This document shows, one piece after another, positions 8,134 through 16,450 of a stretch of 64,000 nucleotides of DNA. Positions within the stretch are counted from its first letter, which is position 1. Every line of letters begins with the position of its first letter. The DNA is from Acidobacteriota bacterium (GTDB lineage: Bacteria > Acidobacteriota > Terriglobia > Terriglobales > Acidobacteriaceae): assembly GCA_018268755.1 (NCBI GenBank), contig JAFDVW010000019.1, forward strand, positions 274,348 through 338,347, written 5' to 3'. A program made the translations under genes and the position numbers. Below the pieces are notes generated by a model. It was not told the DNA's origin, made no database searches, and saw only the letters and a program-made list of their open reading frames with translations.

Positions 8134-10635
8134 TCATCCCGATCTCTTTGCCAGCCGCAGCATCGCGCAACCACGCTTCAGGGGCACATCAAATATAGAA
8201 AACCCCTCTTTCTCTGTGGCTGCGATCGTCATTTCCGAGGTCCCACCGGGATGAAGCAGACTTGCCGCTTCATGCCTGCCGCGCAACGCAATCTTCGCCG
8301 ATGTCTCCTGTCCGGCCAGGCCGACAAACACCACGTAGTGGCCGGGAGTTTCAAACATGTTGGCCTTGGCCGCCCCTTCTTTCACCGCAATCGCACCGGG
8401 ATGCAGGAGCCAGGTACGTCCCTTCAGTTGATTGAACATGGCTCCATAATCCAGGTAAAGGCGCTCGCTTTCTGCACTGGGCACCGCGCTATGATCATTT
8501 CCCGGATACGGGACCATCAGGAAGGCCCCCATGTACAGATGCCGTTGAAAGTATTCTTCCGCATTCGATCCGAAGGGATCCTCGTCGGAGGTCCAACAGA
8601 TTAGCGGCTTGCGCAAGGCCAGAAACGAGCTGGTGTTGAGGTTGTAAGGAAAATATCCATGCTCATCCCATACGCCGTCCATGTGCCGCATCAGCTCCAG
8701 GCGGCGATCCATGTCGTTGGCAAAAATCACCTTGCCGGCGTCGTGAAACACCGGCCCTATCACTTCCATCAAGGCTATCCATGAACGGCGCAAAAGGCGG
8801 CACGGCCCATCGATCCAGGTCACACCGTCGTCCGCGTTGGGGTTGTAGCGAGTGAGCCAATCCATGCGATCGATAGCAATGCCCGAGGACGCGGGAAGCT
8901 TTTCCACATGGCGTTTTGCCTGGTCGATCAGAAAGTCTCGATAAGCCGGATCGCCACAATCCATGATCACTCCCTTACCCCACGTCCATATCGGGTCGGG
9001 AGTTTTTAGCACCGCATTTTCCAGGCTTCCGTGCAAAACGCGGTTGCAGTCTTTCCAAATATCGGGGTCGTGCTCCGGCGACGGTGCCGGCGCAGGATAA
9101 GAAATGTGGGCGCCGAATTCCGTAACATTGAAGTAGTTCAAGACGTGGAAGCCTTGGGCACGCATGGCGACGGAATAGTCATTCATGTGGCGGATCGAAG
9201 TCTGGCCATAGCGCCCTTCATCTTTCGTTTCGTCAAAAACCCCTTCCCCGCCTCCGGCAAAGCGGTTCCATTTTTCGTCATCCTTCACAGGCGGCAGAAA
9301 CATGCCCATGTAGGGAAAATCGAGGCTTGCCTTCCAGTTCACCGTGAAACCCATGGCGGCCAGTTTCCTGGCATCGATCGGGCCTTCCCATCCGGAGTAC
9401 GCGCCGGCGCCGCCGACCTGATGGGCAAGCTCACATGGCGGCTCAAAATATTGCGGGTAGCGCTCGACGATGGCATTCAACCCGGCACGGACATCGGGTT
9501 CATGGACCACAATGTCCATGTGAAACTTGACCTCGCTCCCTTGACCTCCCAGGCGGTGGAAGGCGCGCGAGAAGCAAATCTCTCCTTCCTGGCTGGTGGA
9601 GATTTGCAGGTCGAGCAAGACATCATTCGGCGATTGAATGAAGGTCACTCCAACTCCGTTCTCCACATCGAGAACGGTCGCCATGGGCAATGACAAACCG
9701 CCTTCCCGGTTGAAGAAGGCGCCGTATTCATAGGTCTTATCTTCAAAGGGTCGCGGCTCGAGCGGGTCCTGCCACTTGGAACCGTGCCCCCAGGACAACC
9801 ACACCTGGGCGCGGGCCGGGTTTGGCCATTTGAATCGCGTATCGATGGGCGCTATCCAGGTCCGGTGTGAGCGCGAGCTACACTCCGAATCCCATGTCAG
9901 ACCGCCGGGAGCGCTCTTGAAATGGGCATCGACCTTCACCGAAGCGGCCGGGTCTGGCTGAATGTAAGGGCCGATCTCAAAGAGCCCCGCAAGGTTGATG
10001 CGCTTCCCGTTCGCCAGTTGAAATCCCGAGAGCGAAGTGCCGCCGGCGGTAAACACGAGGTCTCCACTGCGCACCTGCGGTAACGGTTTGGCGCCAGATG
10101 AGGGCCGGGGAGCACGTTGGCGAGGGTTGGATACCAGTTCAGCTTCGGCCCAGTCCACGTGTTCTGCGTAGGCGCCCACGTAGCCTACGACGAGCCTGAG
10201 CACGTTGACGTTGGTCACATCAATATCCACCCGAGCCGCCGGCATCTGGGCGTTCATGGCGCCGCTATCGAACAGCTTGGTGCCATCGGCGAACACTTGA
10301 AAGCGGGCGGTTGCAGCCTTTGATTTCGAAGGCGCGACGTCCACGCCCACCCAGGCGCGAAATCTCGAGTAGCGGCCTGCGATGAGATAGACCAAATCGC
10401 TGCGCGCATGAGTGCTGACTCCATGCTGAAAAGTCCGGTCGCCAATCTGGAGGGCCTTGCCCGCGACACTCTGATCGAATTGCAGAGTGCCCCAACCCTG
10501 ATTCGCCAAACGGGGACGGAGAGAACTCAAACGAACGATTTCCTGTTCCTGTCTGGTTTCTGCGGCCGGCACTCTCGAGGCCGCCGCGACCAGGGCTGAG
10601 ATTGCCGTAGAGGTGAGAAATGACCGACGGTTCAT
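8134..10635 (-). CDS. Tat-exported NPCBM-domain glycoside hydrolase
   Basis: Large secreted carbohydrate-active enzyme. The ATG at 10635 follows GAAGG at six bases and overlaps the aldolase stop as ATGA, so translation is probably coupled. The N-terminus NRRSFLTSTAISALVAAASR is a twin-arginine signal. Residues about 35-170 form an NPCBM/CBM51-type galactose-binding module (TFQHGVSTHARSDLVYLI, FQVFADGTKLFDSG). The rest looks like a beta-domain plus TIM barrel, with GKGVIMDCGDPAYRDFLIDQ and the strand end IAIDRMDWL carrying the likely catalytic Asp, as in GH27/GH36/GH31-clan enzymes. An alpha-galactosidase-like activity is plausible but not proven. Confidence 0.75.
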   Translation of the reverse strand: MNRRSFLTSTAISALVAAASRVPAAETRQEQEIVRLSSLRPRLANQGWGTLQFDQSVAGKALQIGDRTFQHGVSTHARSDLVYLIAGRYSRFRAWVGVDVAPSKSKAATARFQVFADGTKLFDSGAMNAQMPAARVDIDVTNVNVLRLVVGYVGAYAEHVDWAEAELVSNPRQRAPRPSSGAKPLPQVRSGDLVFTAGGTSLSGFQLANGKRINLAGLFEIGPYIQPDPAASVKVDAHFKSAPGGLTWDSECSSRSHRTWIAPIDTRFKWPNPARAQVWLSWGHGSKWQDPLEPRPFEDKTYEYGAFFNREGGLSLPMATVLDVENGVGVTFIQSPNDVLLDLQISTSQEGEICFSRAFHRLGGQGSEVKFHMDIVVHEPDVRAGLNAIVERYPQYFEPPCELAHQVGGAGAYSGWEGPIDARKLAAMGFTVNWKASLDFPYMGMFLPPVKDDEKWNRFAGGGEGVFDETKDEGRYGQTSIRHMNDYSVAMRAQGFHVLNYFNVTEFGAHISYPAPAPSPEHDPDIWKDCNRVLHGSLENAVLKTPDPIWTWGKGVIMDCGDPAYRDFLIDQAKRHVEKLPASSGIAIDRMDWLTRYNPNADDGVTWIDGPCRLLRRSWIALMEVIGPVFHDAGKVIFANDMDRRLELMRHMDGVWDEHGYFPYNLNTSSFLALRKPLICWTSDEDPFGSNAEEYFQRHLYMGAFLMVPYPGNDHSAVPSAESERLYLDYGAMFNQLKGRTWLLHPGAIAVKEGAAKANMFETPGHYVVFVGLAGQETSAKIALRGRHEAASLLHPGGTSEMTIAATEKEGFSIFDVPLKRGCAMLRLAKRSG

Positions 10636-11333
10636 GGGTGGCCTTCGCAATTTGCGTTTTTCATCTGTTCAGAGACATGGCTTTGCGAAGCCAGGTCCCT
10701 TCCAACACTTGCGGCCAGGCTGACCGCGCCCTGCGCGAGTTCCGTAATCCCCTTCCAATCGCCCGCAAGTACCTTTTCCCGGTGGACTATCCACGAACCG
10801 CCCACTGCAGCCACCAGGGGATTGGCGAGATAGTCCGTCAGGTTATGAGGCCCTATGCCGCCGAAAGGTATCACACGCAGAGCGGTATGAGCGTAGGGGC
10901 CGGCGACCGCTCGCAGGAACTTAACCCCGCCCGCCGCTTCCGCGGGAAAGAACTTGACGGTTTCGCACCCTAGTTCCAGCGCCCGCTCCATCTCGCCCGG
11001 CGTCGCAACCCCGGGGATGAACACGAGACCCAAGTTCTGGGCCGCCTTCACCACCGTCGGATTGAAGCCCGGACTCACTCCAAATTGCGCGCCCGCGGCC
11101 AGGGCTTCTTCGATCTGAGCACAGGTCAATAGCGTGCCTGCCCCAACCTGCATGTCCGGAACATGGGCGCGAATTCTTTCAATTGACGCGGCAGCACCGC
11201 GGCTGCGAAATACTACCTCCATGACATCCAGGCCACCTTCGCACAGAGCGCGGGCCACGGGCACCGCAAGGTCTGCTGAGGGAAGGGTGGCCGCAGCCAG
11301 AATGCGCCGTGCCTTGATCCTATCCATGCTCAT
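10632..11333 (-). CDS. eda: KDPG/KDPGal-type aldolase
   Basis: Class I aldolase of the 2-keto-3-deoxy-6-phosphogluconate (Entner-Doudoroff) or phosphogalactonate type, splitting the substrate to pyruvate and glyceraldehyde 3-phosphate. Family marks are MEVVFRSRGAAASIERI (Glu region), VGAGTLLT, FGVSPGFNP, the Schiff-base Lys in VKFFPAEAAGGVKFL, and the phosphate loop PFGGI. The usual loop is PTGGI or PVGGI, so Phe here is unusual. The start at 11333 has GGAG seven bases upstream; MSMDRIK overlaps the end of the creatininase gene, and the aldolase stop overlaps the next start. It links the surrounding hydrolases to uronate or deoxy-sugar-acid breakdown. Whether it prefers KDPG or KDPGal is open. 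Confidence 0.88.
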   Translation of the reverse strand: MSMDRIKARRILAAATLPSADLAVPVARALCEGGLDVMEVVFRSRGAAASIERIRAHVPDMQVGAGTLLTCAQIEEALAAGAQFGVSPGFNPTVVKAAQNLGLVFIPGVATPGEMERALELGCETVKFFPAEAAGGVKFLRAVAGPYAHTALRVIPFGGIGPHNLTDYLANPLVAAVGGSWIVHREKVLAGDWKGITELAQGAVSLAASVGRDLASQSHVSEQMKNANCEGHP

Positions 11334-12024
11334 CGTGGCGCTCCGCCGCGATGATTTTCCGCACTTTGTCGGCCAAAACCTGGGCGATTTCCTCGCGCAC
11401 TCTGTCACCCGCGTCCCGGCTGGCCAGGCTGGGGCGTCCATTGACGCCGCCCGACTTCGGGTCCAATTGAAAGCGCGACCGAATGCGATACCAGGGCTTG
11501 TTGATCTGGGAATCCCGCACCAGTCCCATCTTTGCGGGAAGACCAAGCGCCAAAGCGATCTCCGTCTCAACTTTGTCGGCGTGATGGACCTTATAATCCA
11601 GATCGCTCCAGTAGTTCCAGTACACCGCCCGCAAGCCGGGATAATTATTCCAGACCCGATGCAGGCCCATCTCTACCGGCATCTGGTTGGCGCCATGGCC
11701 GCTAAGAAAAATCTGGCGGGTGAATCCGTGAAAACAGAACATCTCCGAAAGATCGGTGATGATATGGCTGAGGGTGTCGGCGGTGAGACCGATGGTGCCG
11801 GGATACTCGCGCATTTCATCGGCGAAACCGTAGGCCAGCACGGGCGCCAGGATAGCCCCCGTTTCCTGGGCGGCCCGGCGGGCAAAATATTCGGCACATG
11901 CGATGTCCACGCTCAGCGGGAGGTGCGGGCCGTGGGCCTCGACCAGGCCGAGCGGAATGAGCACCGGCAAGCGCTTGTCCGCGACCGCAATCTCTTCACT
12001 CGTGGAGGTCAGCCACTCGATCAT
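11320..12024 (-). CDS. creatininase-family metal-dependent amidohydrolase
   Basis: Cytoplasmic enzyme of the creatininase / MftE / FAPy-deformylase superfamily, which opens cyclic amides or cleaves amide bonds with two metal ions. The metal-site motifs are present: PLGLVEAHGPHLPLSVD (E-x-HG-x-HLP-x2-D), SGHGANQ (family NGHGGN) and HADKVETEIAL (Glu ligand). The length of 234 aa is typical. The ATG at 12024 follows GAGGA by about ten bases. The gene overlaps the aldolase by 14 bases. In sugar loci such enzymes may process lactams, but no substrate can be named. It is transcribed directly after the GntR regulator. Confidence 0.82.
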   Translation of the reverse strand: MIEWLTSTSEEIAVADKRLPVLIPLGLVEAHGPHLPLSVDIACAEYFARRAAQETGAILAPVLAYGFADEMREYPGTIGLTADTLSHIITDLSEMFCFHGFTRQIFLSGHGANQMPVEMGLHRVWNNYPGLRAVYWNYWSDLDYKVHHADKVETEIALALGLPAKMGLVRDSQINKPWYRIRSRFQLDPKSGGVNGRPSLASRDAGDRVREEIAQVLADKVRKIIAAERHDEHG

Positions 12025-12122
12025 TGCCAGATAGTCCTCATGGGCGATTGCCTTTCGCGAGTGATTATAACAACATGATGATCTGAGCGCCAGATGGGCT
12101 GGCCCGCGAAACGCGGAAATTT

Positions 12123-12920
12123 TCAGGAGCGCGAACGCAAAGAGGGGAAGGAAGAGGGCAAGCGCGCCCGGCCGCGCAAGCTGACCTGATATTGATAGCG
12201 GTCTCCCCGCGAGATGACTACGGATTTCTCCAGCGGCGTGCCATCGGCAAGATAACTTATCCGGTTTACACACAGGACCGGGGTCCGGGCGGGGACCTTA
12301 AGGCGTTTCGCTTCTTCCCTCGTGGGCAGGCGGGTTTCGACCTTATCGACCGCCAAATCCGGCACCAGGCGATACACCTGGTGGAGCAAGTCGTACAGCG
12401 ACTCCCCCTTCACGAACTTCCGCGCCAGATCTGGGACCAGAGCAGCCGGCAAGTAGTTCGTCATGAGCGACACGGGCTCGCCATTGGCAAGCCGCAAGCG
12501 CATGACCATGGAGAGGGGGTCGCCCCGGCTGATGTGTAGTTCCTTGGCCAAAGCCGGCGAAGCCTCCACTTCTTGAATTTGCCGGTCCGTGGTTTGCGCT
12601 GTGAAGCCCAGCATTCGGAGCTGTTCCGTCCAACTGGTCACCGCATTCAGCTCGTGGGTAAGCTTGGGACCCTGGACAAATGTGCCCTTCCCTTGTTTCC
12701 GTACCAGGAGGCCTTCCTGAACCAGATCGTCGATCGCTCTGCGGATGGTAATTCGACTCACGCCAAAATTTCGTTCCAGCTCAATTTCCGGCAGGATGGC
12801 GCTGCCCGGCGTCATCTGCATCGTCTCATTGCGCAGCCGTTCGCGAATCTGCGCATAAAGAGAGACACCACCTTCCCGCGTCAGTGATCTTGATTGCACT
12901 GGAACCGGCTTACTAGTCAT
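12123..12920 (-). CDS. GntR-family (HutC-type) transcriptional regulator
   Basis: DNA-binding repressor or activator with an N-terminal winged helix (about 20-88: LYAQIRERLRN, ILPEIELERNFGVSRITIRR, LVRKQGKGTFV) and a C-terminal UTRA effector domain (about 105-250), which binds a small ligand in HutC relatives. It is the first gene of the minus-strand catabolic locus and presumably responds to a breakdown product of the polysaccharide. The start codon lies inside TGTCAACATG (minus strand), sharing nine bases with half of the palindrome at 6081-6100, which suggests autoregulation. No Shine-Dalgarno is evident; a TATCCT box lies only about 13 bases upstream, so a leaderless or near-leaderless transcript is possible. 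Confidence 0.9.
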   Translation of the reverse strand: MTSKPVPVQSRSLTREGGVSLYAQIRERLRNETMQMTPGSAILPEIELERNFGVSRITIRRAIDDLVQEGLLVRKQGKGTFVQGPKLTHELNAVTSWTEQLRMLGFTAQTTDRQIQEVEASPALAKELHISRGDPLSMVMRLRLANGEPVSLMTNYLPAALVPDLARKFVKGESLYDLLHQVYRLVPDLAVDKVETRLPTREEAKRLKVPARTPVLCVNRISYLADGTPLEKSVVISRGDRYQYQVSLRGRARLPSSFPSLRSRS

Positions 12921-12927
12921 GTTGACA
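12919..12927. promoter_or_regulatory. operator half-site overlapping the GntR start codon
   Basis: ATGTTGACA is identical to one arm of the perfect palindrome at 6081-6100 and covers the start codon of the GntR gene. The second arm is not conserved here. This placement would allow the regulator to repress its own expression. Confidence 0.5.
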
Positions 12928-13264
12928 TAAGGATAACACGCGGGATTTTTGGGTCGCGCGTCCTGTAATTTTCACCCGAGCGGGCCAGCGATTTCTTCAA
13001 AACGGACCCACTTTCGAACTGGCCTTTCACTCTTACCGCCACCGCCCAACAGGTCGCTCTCAGGTGAATCCTGTTGGAAAAAAGCTATGGCTGAGATGGG
13101 GCCACGTCCTGCATCGGTCCTTCGACACCCAGGCTGGAATTTCGCGCCGTGGCTTACGGTATCCGTTTTGAGCAATTACCCGCCCCTCCCGATAGCACAA
13201 GACGCCCTGCACTGTTCTTCTAGGAATGCAGCCAACTATTTCATTCGGGCAAAGGACCTAGCTT
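12928..13264. other. intergenic gap with an 8-bp inverted repeat
   Basis: About 340 bases between the divergent GntR and outer-membrane-protein genes. No convincing gene is seen. CCAACAGG at 13046-13053 and CCTGTTGG at 13070-13077 form a perfect 8-bp inverted repeat with a 16-base loop, followed by an A run on the plus strand, so it is not a plus-strand terminator. AAGGA at 13254-13258 is the ribosome site of the next gene. Confidence 0.45.
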
Positions 13265-13849
13265 ATGCGTCGACCGATCATTCTCTCTGCACTTTTTCTG
13301 TTCTTCTTTCTCATTTTTCCCAAGCCCAGTCCGGCGCAGCGCCTGGAACTGAACGGAGGCTATGCCCATGCCACTGGTGATTTGGGACTGGATGGTTTTC
13401 ATGTCGGCGCGGCCTGGTGGTTTACGCCCCGAGTCACCATGGCCGCGGATTTCGACGGCTTGTTCGACACGTCTAAAGTAGGGGTTTTCGACCTGTCGAG
13501 CGTAGGGACCGTGTCGGTAAAAAGCAATATGCAGAACTACCTGATTGGCCCGCGCATCTTCTTCCCTCGCGTGGGGAAACGCTACCCGCGCTTGGTGCCG
13601 TTTGGCGAGCTGCAGTTTGGCGCCACCCATCTCCACAGCACGATCCACCAGGTCAATCTGCCGGATGAATCGGCGGCCGACAGCGCTTTCACCTGGATGG
13701 TAGGAGGGGGCGCCGACTACCTTTTGCAGCAACACTGGGCGGCCCGCGTCAATCTGGACCTGGTGCGCACGCATTTGGCGGAGCAGGGGCAAAGCCGCTT
13801 TCGCTTTGGAGTGGGGATTGTCTACACCTTTGGCAGCCGCAACCCATAA
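13265..13849 (+). CDS. outer-membrane beta-barrel protein (OmpA/OmpW-like fold)
   Basis: Small outer-membrane protein. It has a signal peptide (LSALFLFFFLIFPKPSPAQ), then about eight amphipathic strands alternating with turns: LELNGGYAHATGD, FHVGAAWWFTPRVTMAADFD, YLIGPRIFFP, PFGELQFGATHL, WMVGGGADYLL, AARVNLDLV, RFRFGVGIVYTFG. The 194-residue length and aromatic girdles fit an eight-stranded barrel. The last strand ends in YTF with a short tail rather than a terminal Phe. AAGGA lies eight bases before the ATG. Function (porin, adhesion or stability) is unknown. A hairpin follows the stop. Confidence 0.75.
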   Translation: MRRPIILSALFLFFFLIFPKPSPAQRLELNGGYAHATGDLGLDGFHVGAAWWFTPRVTMAADFDGLFDTSKVGVFDLSSVGTVSVKSNMQNYLIGPRIFFPRVGKRYPRLVPFGELQFGATHLHSTIHQVNLPDESAADSAFTWMVGGGADYLLQQHWAARVNLDLVRTHLAEQGQSRFRFGVGIVYTFGSRNP

Positions 13850-13864
13850 CCTTCCAACCGCTTC

Positions 13865-13882
13865 GGGCACCTAAGGGTGCCC
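13865..13882 (+). terminator. hairpin after the OMP gene
   Basis: GGGCACC TAAG GGTGCCC is a perfect 7-bp stem with a 4-base loop, 15 bases after the stop codon. No T run follows, so it may be a weak terminator or an mRNA 3' stabiliser. Confidence 0.4.
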
Positions 13883-13916
13883 AGCAAGGAAAACACTAAG
13901 AAAAAGGAGTTCAGCC

Positions 13917-14345
13917 ATGAAAGCGCTTCTTCTCATGACTATGCTTGCTTTTTGTCTGCAGAGCGGAATTTCTCAAGCCGCATTCGGCCAAAACGGCGAC
14001 TCCGGCAAATCGCAGAAGTCGACCCATGAACTCAGCCCAGAGAGCCGTAAGACCCGGATGAATGGCTGTCTGGAAAAGCAGGATGGCGGTTTCATCCTCA
14101 CAGATTCCATGGGGATCAAATTCAAACTGAGCGGAAACGCTTCCCTGCTGAGCAAGAACGCTGGACATCAGGTCGAGGTACTGGGCGAGGTGGCCAGACC
14201 GAACGCCGAGTCGAGCGACTCTCCTCTGAGCACGGATTCCTCCACCGGGACGCAGGGCACGGGGAGCGCCACCAAGCAAGGCGTGGTGCAGACATTTCGC
14301 GTCGCCAAGGTAATGAAGACGGCAGATGCCTGTTCCAGCAAATGA
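13917..14345 (+). CDS. small secreted protein, DUF5818-like, paralogue A
   Basis: Exported protein of unknown function. It has a signal peptide (ALLLMTMLAFCLQSG-ISQAAFG) and then a compact beta domain: MNGCLEKQDGGFILTDSMG, IKFKLSGN, LLSKNAGHQVEVLGEV, and a closing strand VQTFRVAKVMKTADAC. The pattern GCL...F.LT...G...L...S...L..h.GH.V.V.G.V...KV...C matches the gene at 16451-16825, so the two are paralogues with one or two conserved Cys. An OB-like fold is plausible. Family naming is from memory of similar acidobacterial proteins and is tentative. A perfect hairpin follows two bases after the stop. Confidence 0.65.
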   Translation: MKALLLMTMLAFCLQSGISQAAFGQNGDSGKSQKSTHELSPESRKTRMNGCLEKQDGGFILTDSMGIKFKLSGNASLLSKNAGHQVEVLGEVARPNAESSDSPLSTDSSTGTQGTGSATKQGVVQTFRVAKVMKTADACSSK

Positions 14346-14346
14346 C

Positions 14347-14369
14347 TTGGCCGGCAAAATTCCGGCCAA
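14347..14369 (+). terminator. transcription terminator-like hairpin
   Basis: TTGGCCGG CAAAATT CCGGCCAA is a perfect 8-bp GC-rich stem with a 7-base loop immediately after the stop of the secreted-protein gene. There is no T tract, as is common in this type of genome. Confidence 0.55.
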
Positions 14370-14887
14370 TCAAACAACGGGGGAAAACGTCATGACCCCG
14401 GCAGCGCTAGTCAGCCACCGGACTCGCGGGGCTTGTCGGTATGAGAAGTTGTGTTGGCATTGCCTTCCGCGCTCTCGTTGCCTTTGCCGGAATCCAGTGG
14501 GACCACCTTGCGATGCTGATGGATGGCCTCTTCGCCATCCTCTCGCTGCTCTATGATTCGTTGGCTGGTTTCTTTGATCGTGCGTTCCATGCTGGTTCGA
14601 TGGACATATGCCCCGGCCAGTTGGGGAAAATCTTCTCCCCAAGTTGTTCTGCCGCCGCTCCCGCACACACTACCGTGGGCCACAGGTAAACATGAGAGTC
14701 CGTTGGCGGCTTAGGCATTACTGGACCTCGAATTCAGGTGAACTCCCGATTGTTGACGTTCCGCGCGGCCTTTACTTTGAGCTTGCCACGGTTCGGTCTC
14801 TGCCGCGCTCCAGGCGGGAGAAACTCAACCGCAAAATCTACGGGGACAAGAAAACCCCAACTCGTCGGCGGATGCCAAGGAGGAAAG
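14370..14887. other. intergenic stretch, no clear gene except a weak minus-strand candidate
   Basis: About 520 bases before the DUF892 gene. Several overlapping open frames exist on both strands, none with a signal peptide or a recognisable motif. AGGA at 14880-14883 is the ribosome site of the next gene. The only frame with protein-like hydrophilic composition is on the minus strand (14411-14590, listed separately). Confidence 0.4.
14411..14590 (-). CDS. possible small hydrophilic protein
   Basis: A 59-residue candidate beginning MERTIKETSQRII with a charged helical N-half and a Ser/Thr/Asn-rich tail. It has no membrane segment and no known domain. The composition resembles small stress-associated proteins of this phylum, and it lies among such genes (DUF892, DUF2934). 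The ribosome site is weak, and the frame also extends to GTG at 14683. It may be an accidental frame. Confidence 0.3.
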   Translation of the reverse strand: MERTIKETSQRIIEQREDGEEAIHQHRKVVPLDSGKGNESAEGNANTTSHTDKPRESGG

Positions 14888-15484
14888 ATGCCGGAAAACA
14901 AGACGCTGCATGATGCATTCATTGAGGAACTGCGAGACGCCTACGACGCCGAGAAGCAACTCACCAAAGCTCTACCCAAGCTGGCCAAGAAGGCCGCTTC
15001 GGAGGAGTTGAAATCGGCCTTCGAAAGCCATCTCAAGGAAACCGAAAACCAGGTCGCTCGATTAGAGGAAGTATTCGAGAGTATCGGGACCAAGGCAAGC
15101 GGGAAGCACTGTGATGGGATGGCCGGCATCATCGAAGAAAATAAGTCCATGATGGAGGAAGACTTCGATGAACCGACCCTGGACGCATGCCTGGTCGCGG
15201 GGGCACAGCGCGTGGAGCATTATGAAATTGCGGCATATGGAAGCCTTATTGCCTGGGCCAAGGCCATGGGACACGATACCGCGGTGGAGTTGCTCAACCA
15301 AACTCTCGAAGAAGAAAAAGCTGCAGATGAAAAGCTTACGTCAATTGCCGAAGATGGCCTCAATGCGGAGGCGGCTGAGTTGGCCCATCCGGACACCGCC
15401 GGCGAGGAAGACGCACAAGCAAGAAAGCCGGTAAGCAGCCAGAAGAAGCAAACCGGAAAAGCCCGAGTGGCAAGCCGGTCCTAG
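14888..15484 (+). CDS. DUF892 (YciE/YciF-type) ferritin-like protein
   Basis: Cytoplasmic four-helix-bundle protein of the YciE/YciF (DUF892) family, linked in enterobacteria to stress responses and resembling diiron ferritin-like folds. Core features: TLHDAFIEELRDAYDAEKQL at the N-terminus with the E-x2-D-x2-DAE pattern, HLKETENQVARLEEVF, a second helix pair with QRVEHYEIAAYGSLIAWA and LLNQTLEEEKAADEKL. Glu and His residues spaced for a dinuclear metal site are present. The last 40 residues are a Lys/Ser/Gln-rich tail not usual for the family. AGGA lies five bases upstream of the ATG at 14888; the longer frame from 14738 lacks family character. Confidence 0.9.
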   Translation: MPENKTLHDAFIEELRDAYDAEKQLTKALPKLAKKAASEELKSAFESHLKETENQVARLEEVFESIGTKASGKHCDGMAGIIEENKSMMEEDFDEPTLDACLVAGAQRVEHYEIAAYGSLIAWAKAMGHDTAVELLNQTLEEEKAADEKLTSIAEDGLNAEAAELAHPDTAGEEDAQARKPVSSQKKQTGKARVASRS

Positions 15485-15555
15485 GATCGACGGGCGATCC
15501 CGCGAAACAGGGCGGGGTCGCCTGCTCGCACACCTACGGGAGGACACGGGAGCGT

Positions 15556-15780
15556 ATGGAATTCAAAAGGATCCACAAAACGGAACGCGCCTATGTTCCC
15601 CGGCTCGACACATGGAGCCGGGTCGCGGTCATCGCCATGGTAGTGATCGCCGCTATCGTGGCTGCCAGCTGGTACTCGTGTCGCGGCCGAAAAGATCAAC
15701 AGCCACCGTCTCAGGTGCCGGTCAGTCATCGCCAGAACAAGTCATATCCTAACAATTCATTCATCGATCTAAATTCTTGA
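15556..15780 (+). CDS. small single-pass membrane protein
   Basis: A 74-residue protein with one clear transmembrane helix (VAVIAMVVIAAIVAASWY, about residues 23-40), a basic N-terminal segment and a polar C-terminal tail, predicted N-in. A GGGAG ribosome site precedes the ATG. It lies 71 bases after the DUF892 gene in the same direction. No family is recognised. Confidence 0.55.
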   Translation: MEFKRIHKTERAYVPRLDTWSRVAVIAMVVIAAIVAASWYSCRGRKDQQPPSQVPVSHRQNKSYPNNSFIDLNS

Positions 15781-15941
15781 CTCTATTCTTGCCTCAGGGC
15801 TTGTCTGTTGTGGAATTCTCTACGGTCGCCGGCCCAGCGACCGCAATCAAGCCGCAGTAAAAGCTGTGGACTAAAGAAAACCAGGCTGCGTCCGCACACA
15901 CTCGGGCGTGAAACGGCGGAGACTCCCAGGGGTGAGCAGAT

Positions 15942-16199
15942 TTAGCGATTGGAAAGAAGCTCCACTTCCGCTTCCAGCCAGTCCTTGTCGGCACGGCCTT
16001 CGCGGCGGCCATGCTGCTCATAAAGCTGATACGCCCGCTCGCGAATGCGGTCATGGAGCGAGCGGTCCAGCTGCTGGCTCAGCACAGCCTCGCTCAGTCT
16101 CCCCATATTGCTGGTTTGGGGTATGTTCTTTCTTTGCTCCCGCTCGACGGCCAAGGCCCCTCCATCGCGCGGCCCTTCGGTATTCGCTGATTTTGGCAT
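15942..16199 (-). CDS. DUF2934 family small protein
   Basis: Short cytoplasmic protein (85 aa) with the DUF2934 signature IRERAYQLYEQHGRREGR followed by DKDWLEAEVEL near the C-terminus. DUF2934 domains are common in Acidobacteriota and Proteobacteria and occur beside stress genes; their function is unknown. The N-terminal half is low-complexity and charged. The ATG at 16199 has GGAG eight bases upstream. It is convergent with the small membrane protein gene. Confidence 0.82.
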   Translation of the reverse strand: MPKSANTEGPRDGGALAVEREQRKNIPQTSNMGRLSEAVLSQQLDRSLHDRIRERAYQLYEQHGRREGRADKDWLEAEVELLSNR

Positions 16200-16450
16200 T
16201 TGCGTTCTCCCTGATTCCCGTGGCGTCACCATCTATTCGTAGTAGACGTGGAGGTGACGACGTCGGCAATACGGTCCGCGCTGTAATTCGCAGTAGCTCC
16301 TTCCTCTACAGCTGCCCCAGTATGCAGGGTCCCTGTGGGTCCGTCCTCCACGCCTCCCTGCAAGACGAAGGGAACGATCTACAACCATGGTGCGAAAGGT
16401 GTCCATCGAAGTTGCAGCGGAACCGGACCGTTTCGCTCGAAGGAGAACAT

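Noticed and set aside
13046-13077. 8-bp inverted repeat as terminator of the GntR transcript
   Set aside because: It lies upstream of, not after, the GntR gene and has no T run in the transcribed direction; kept only as a possible regulatory stem.
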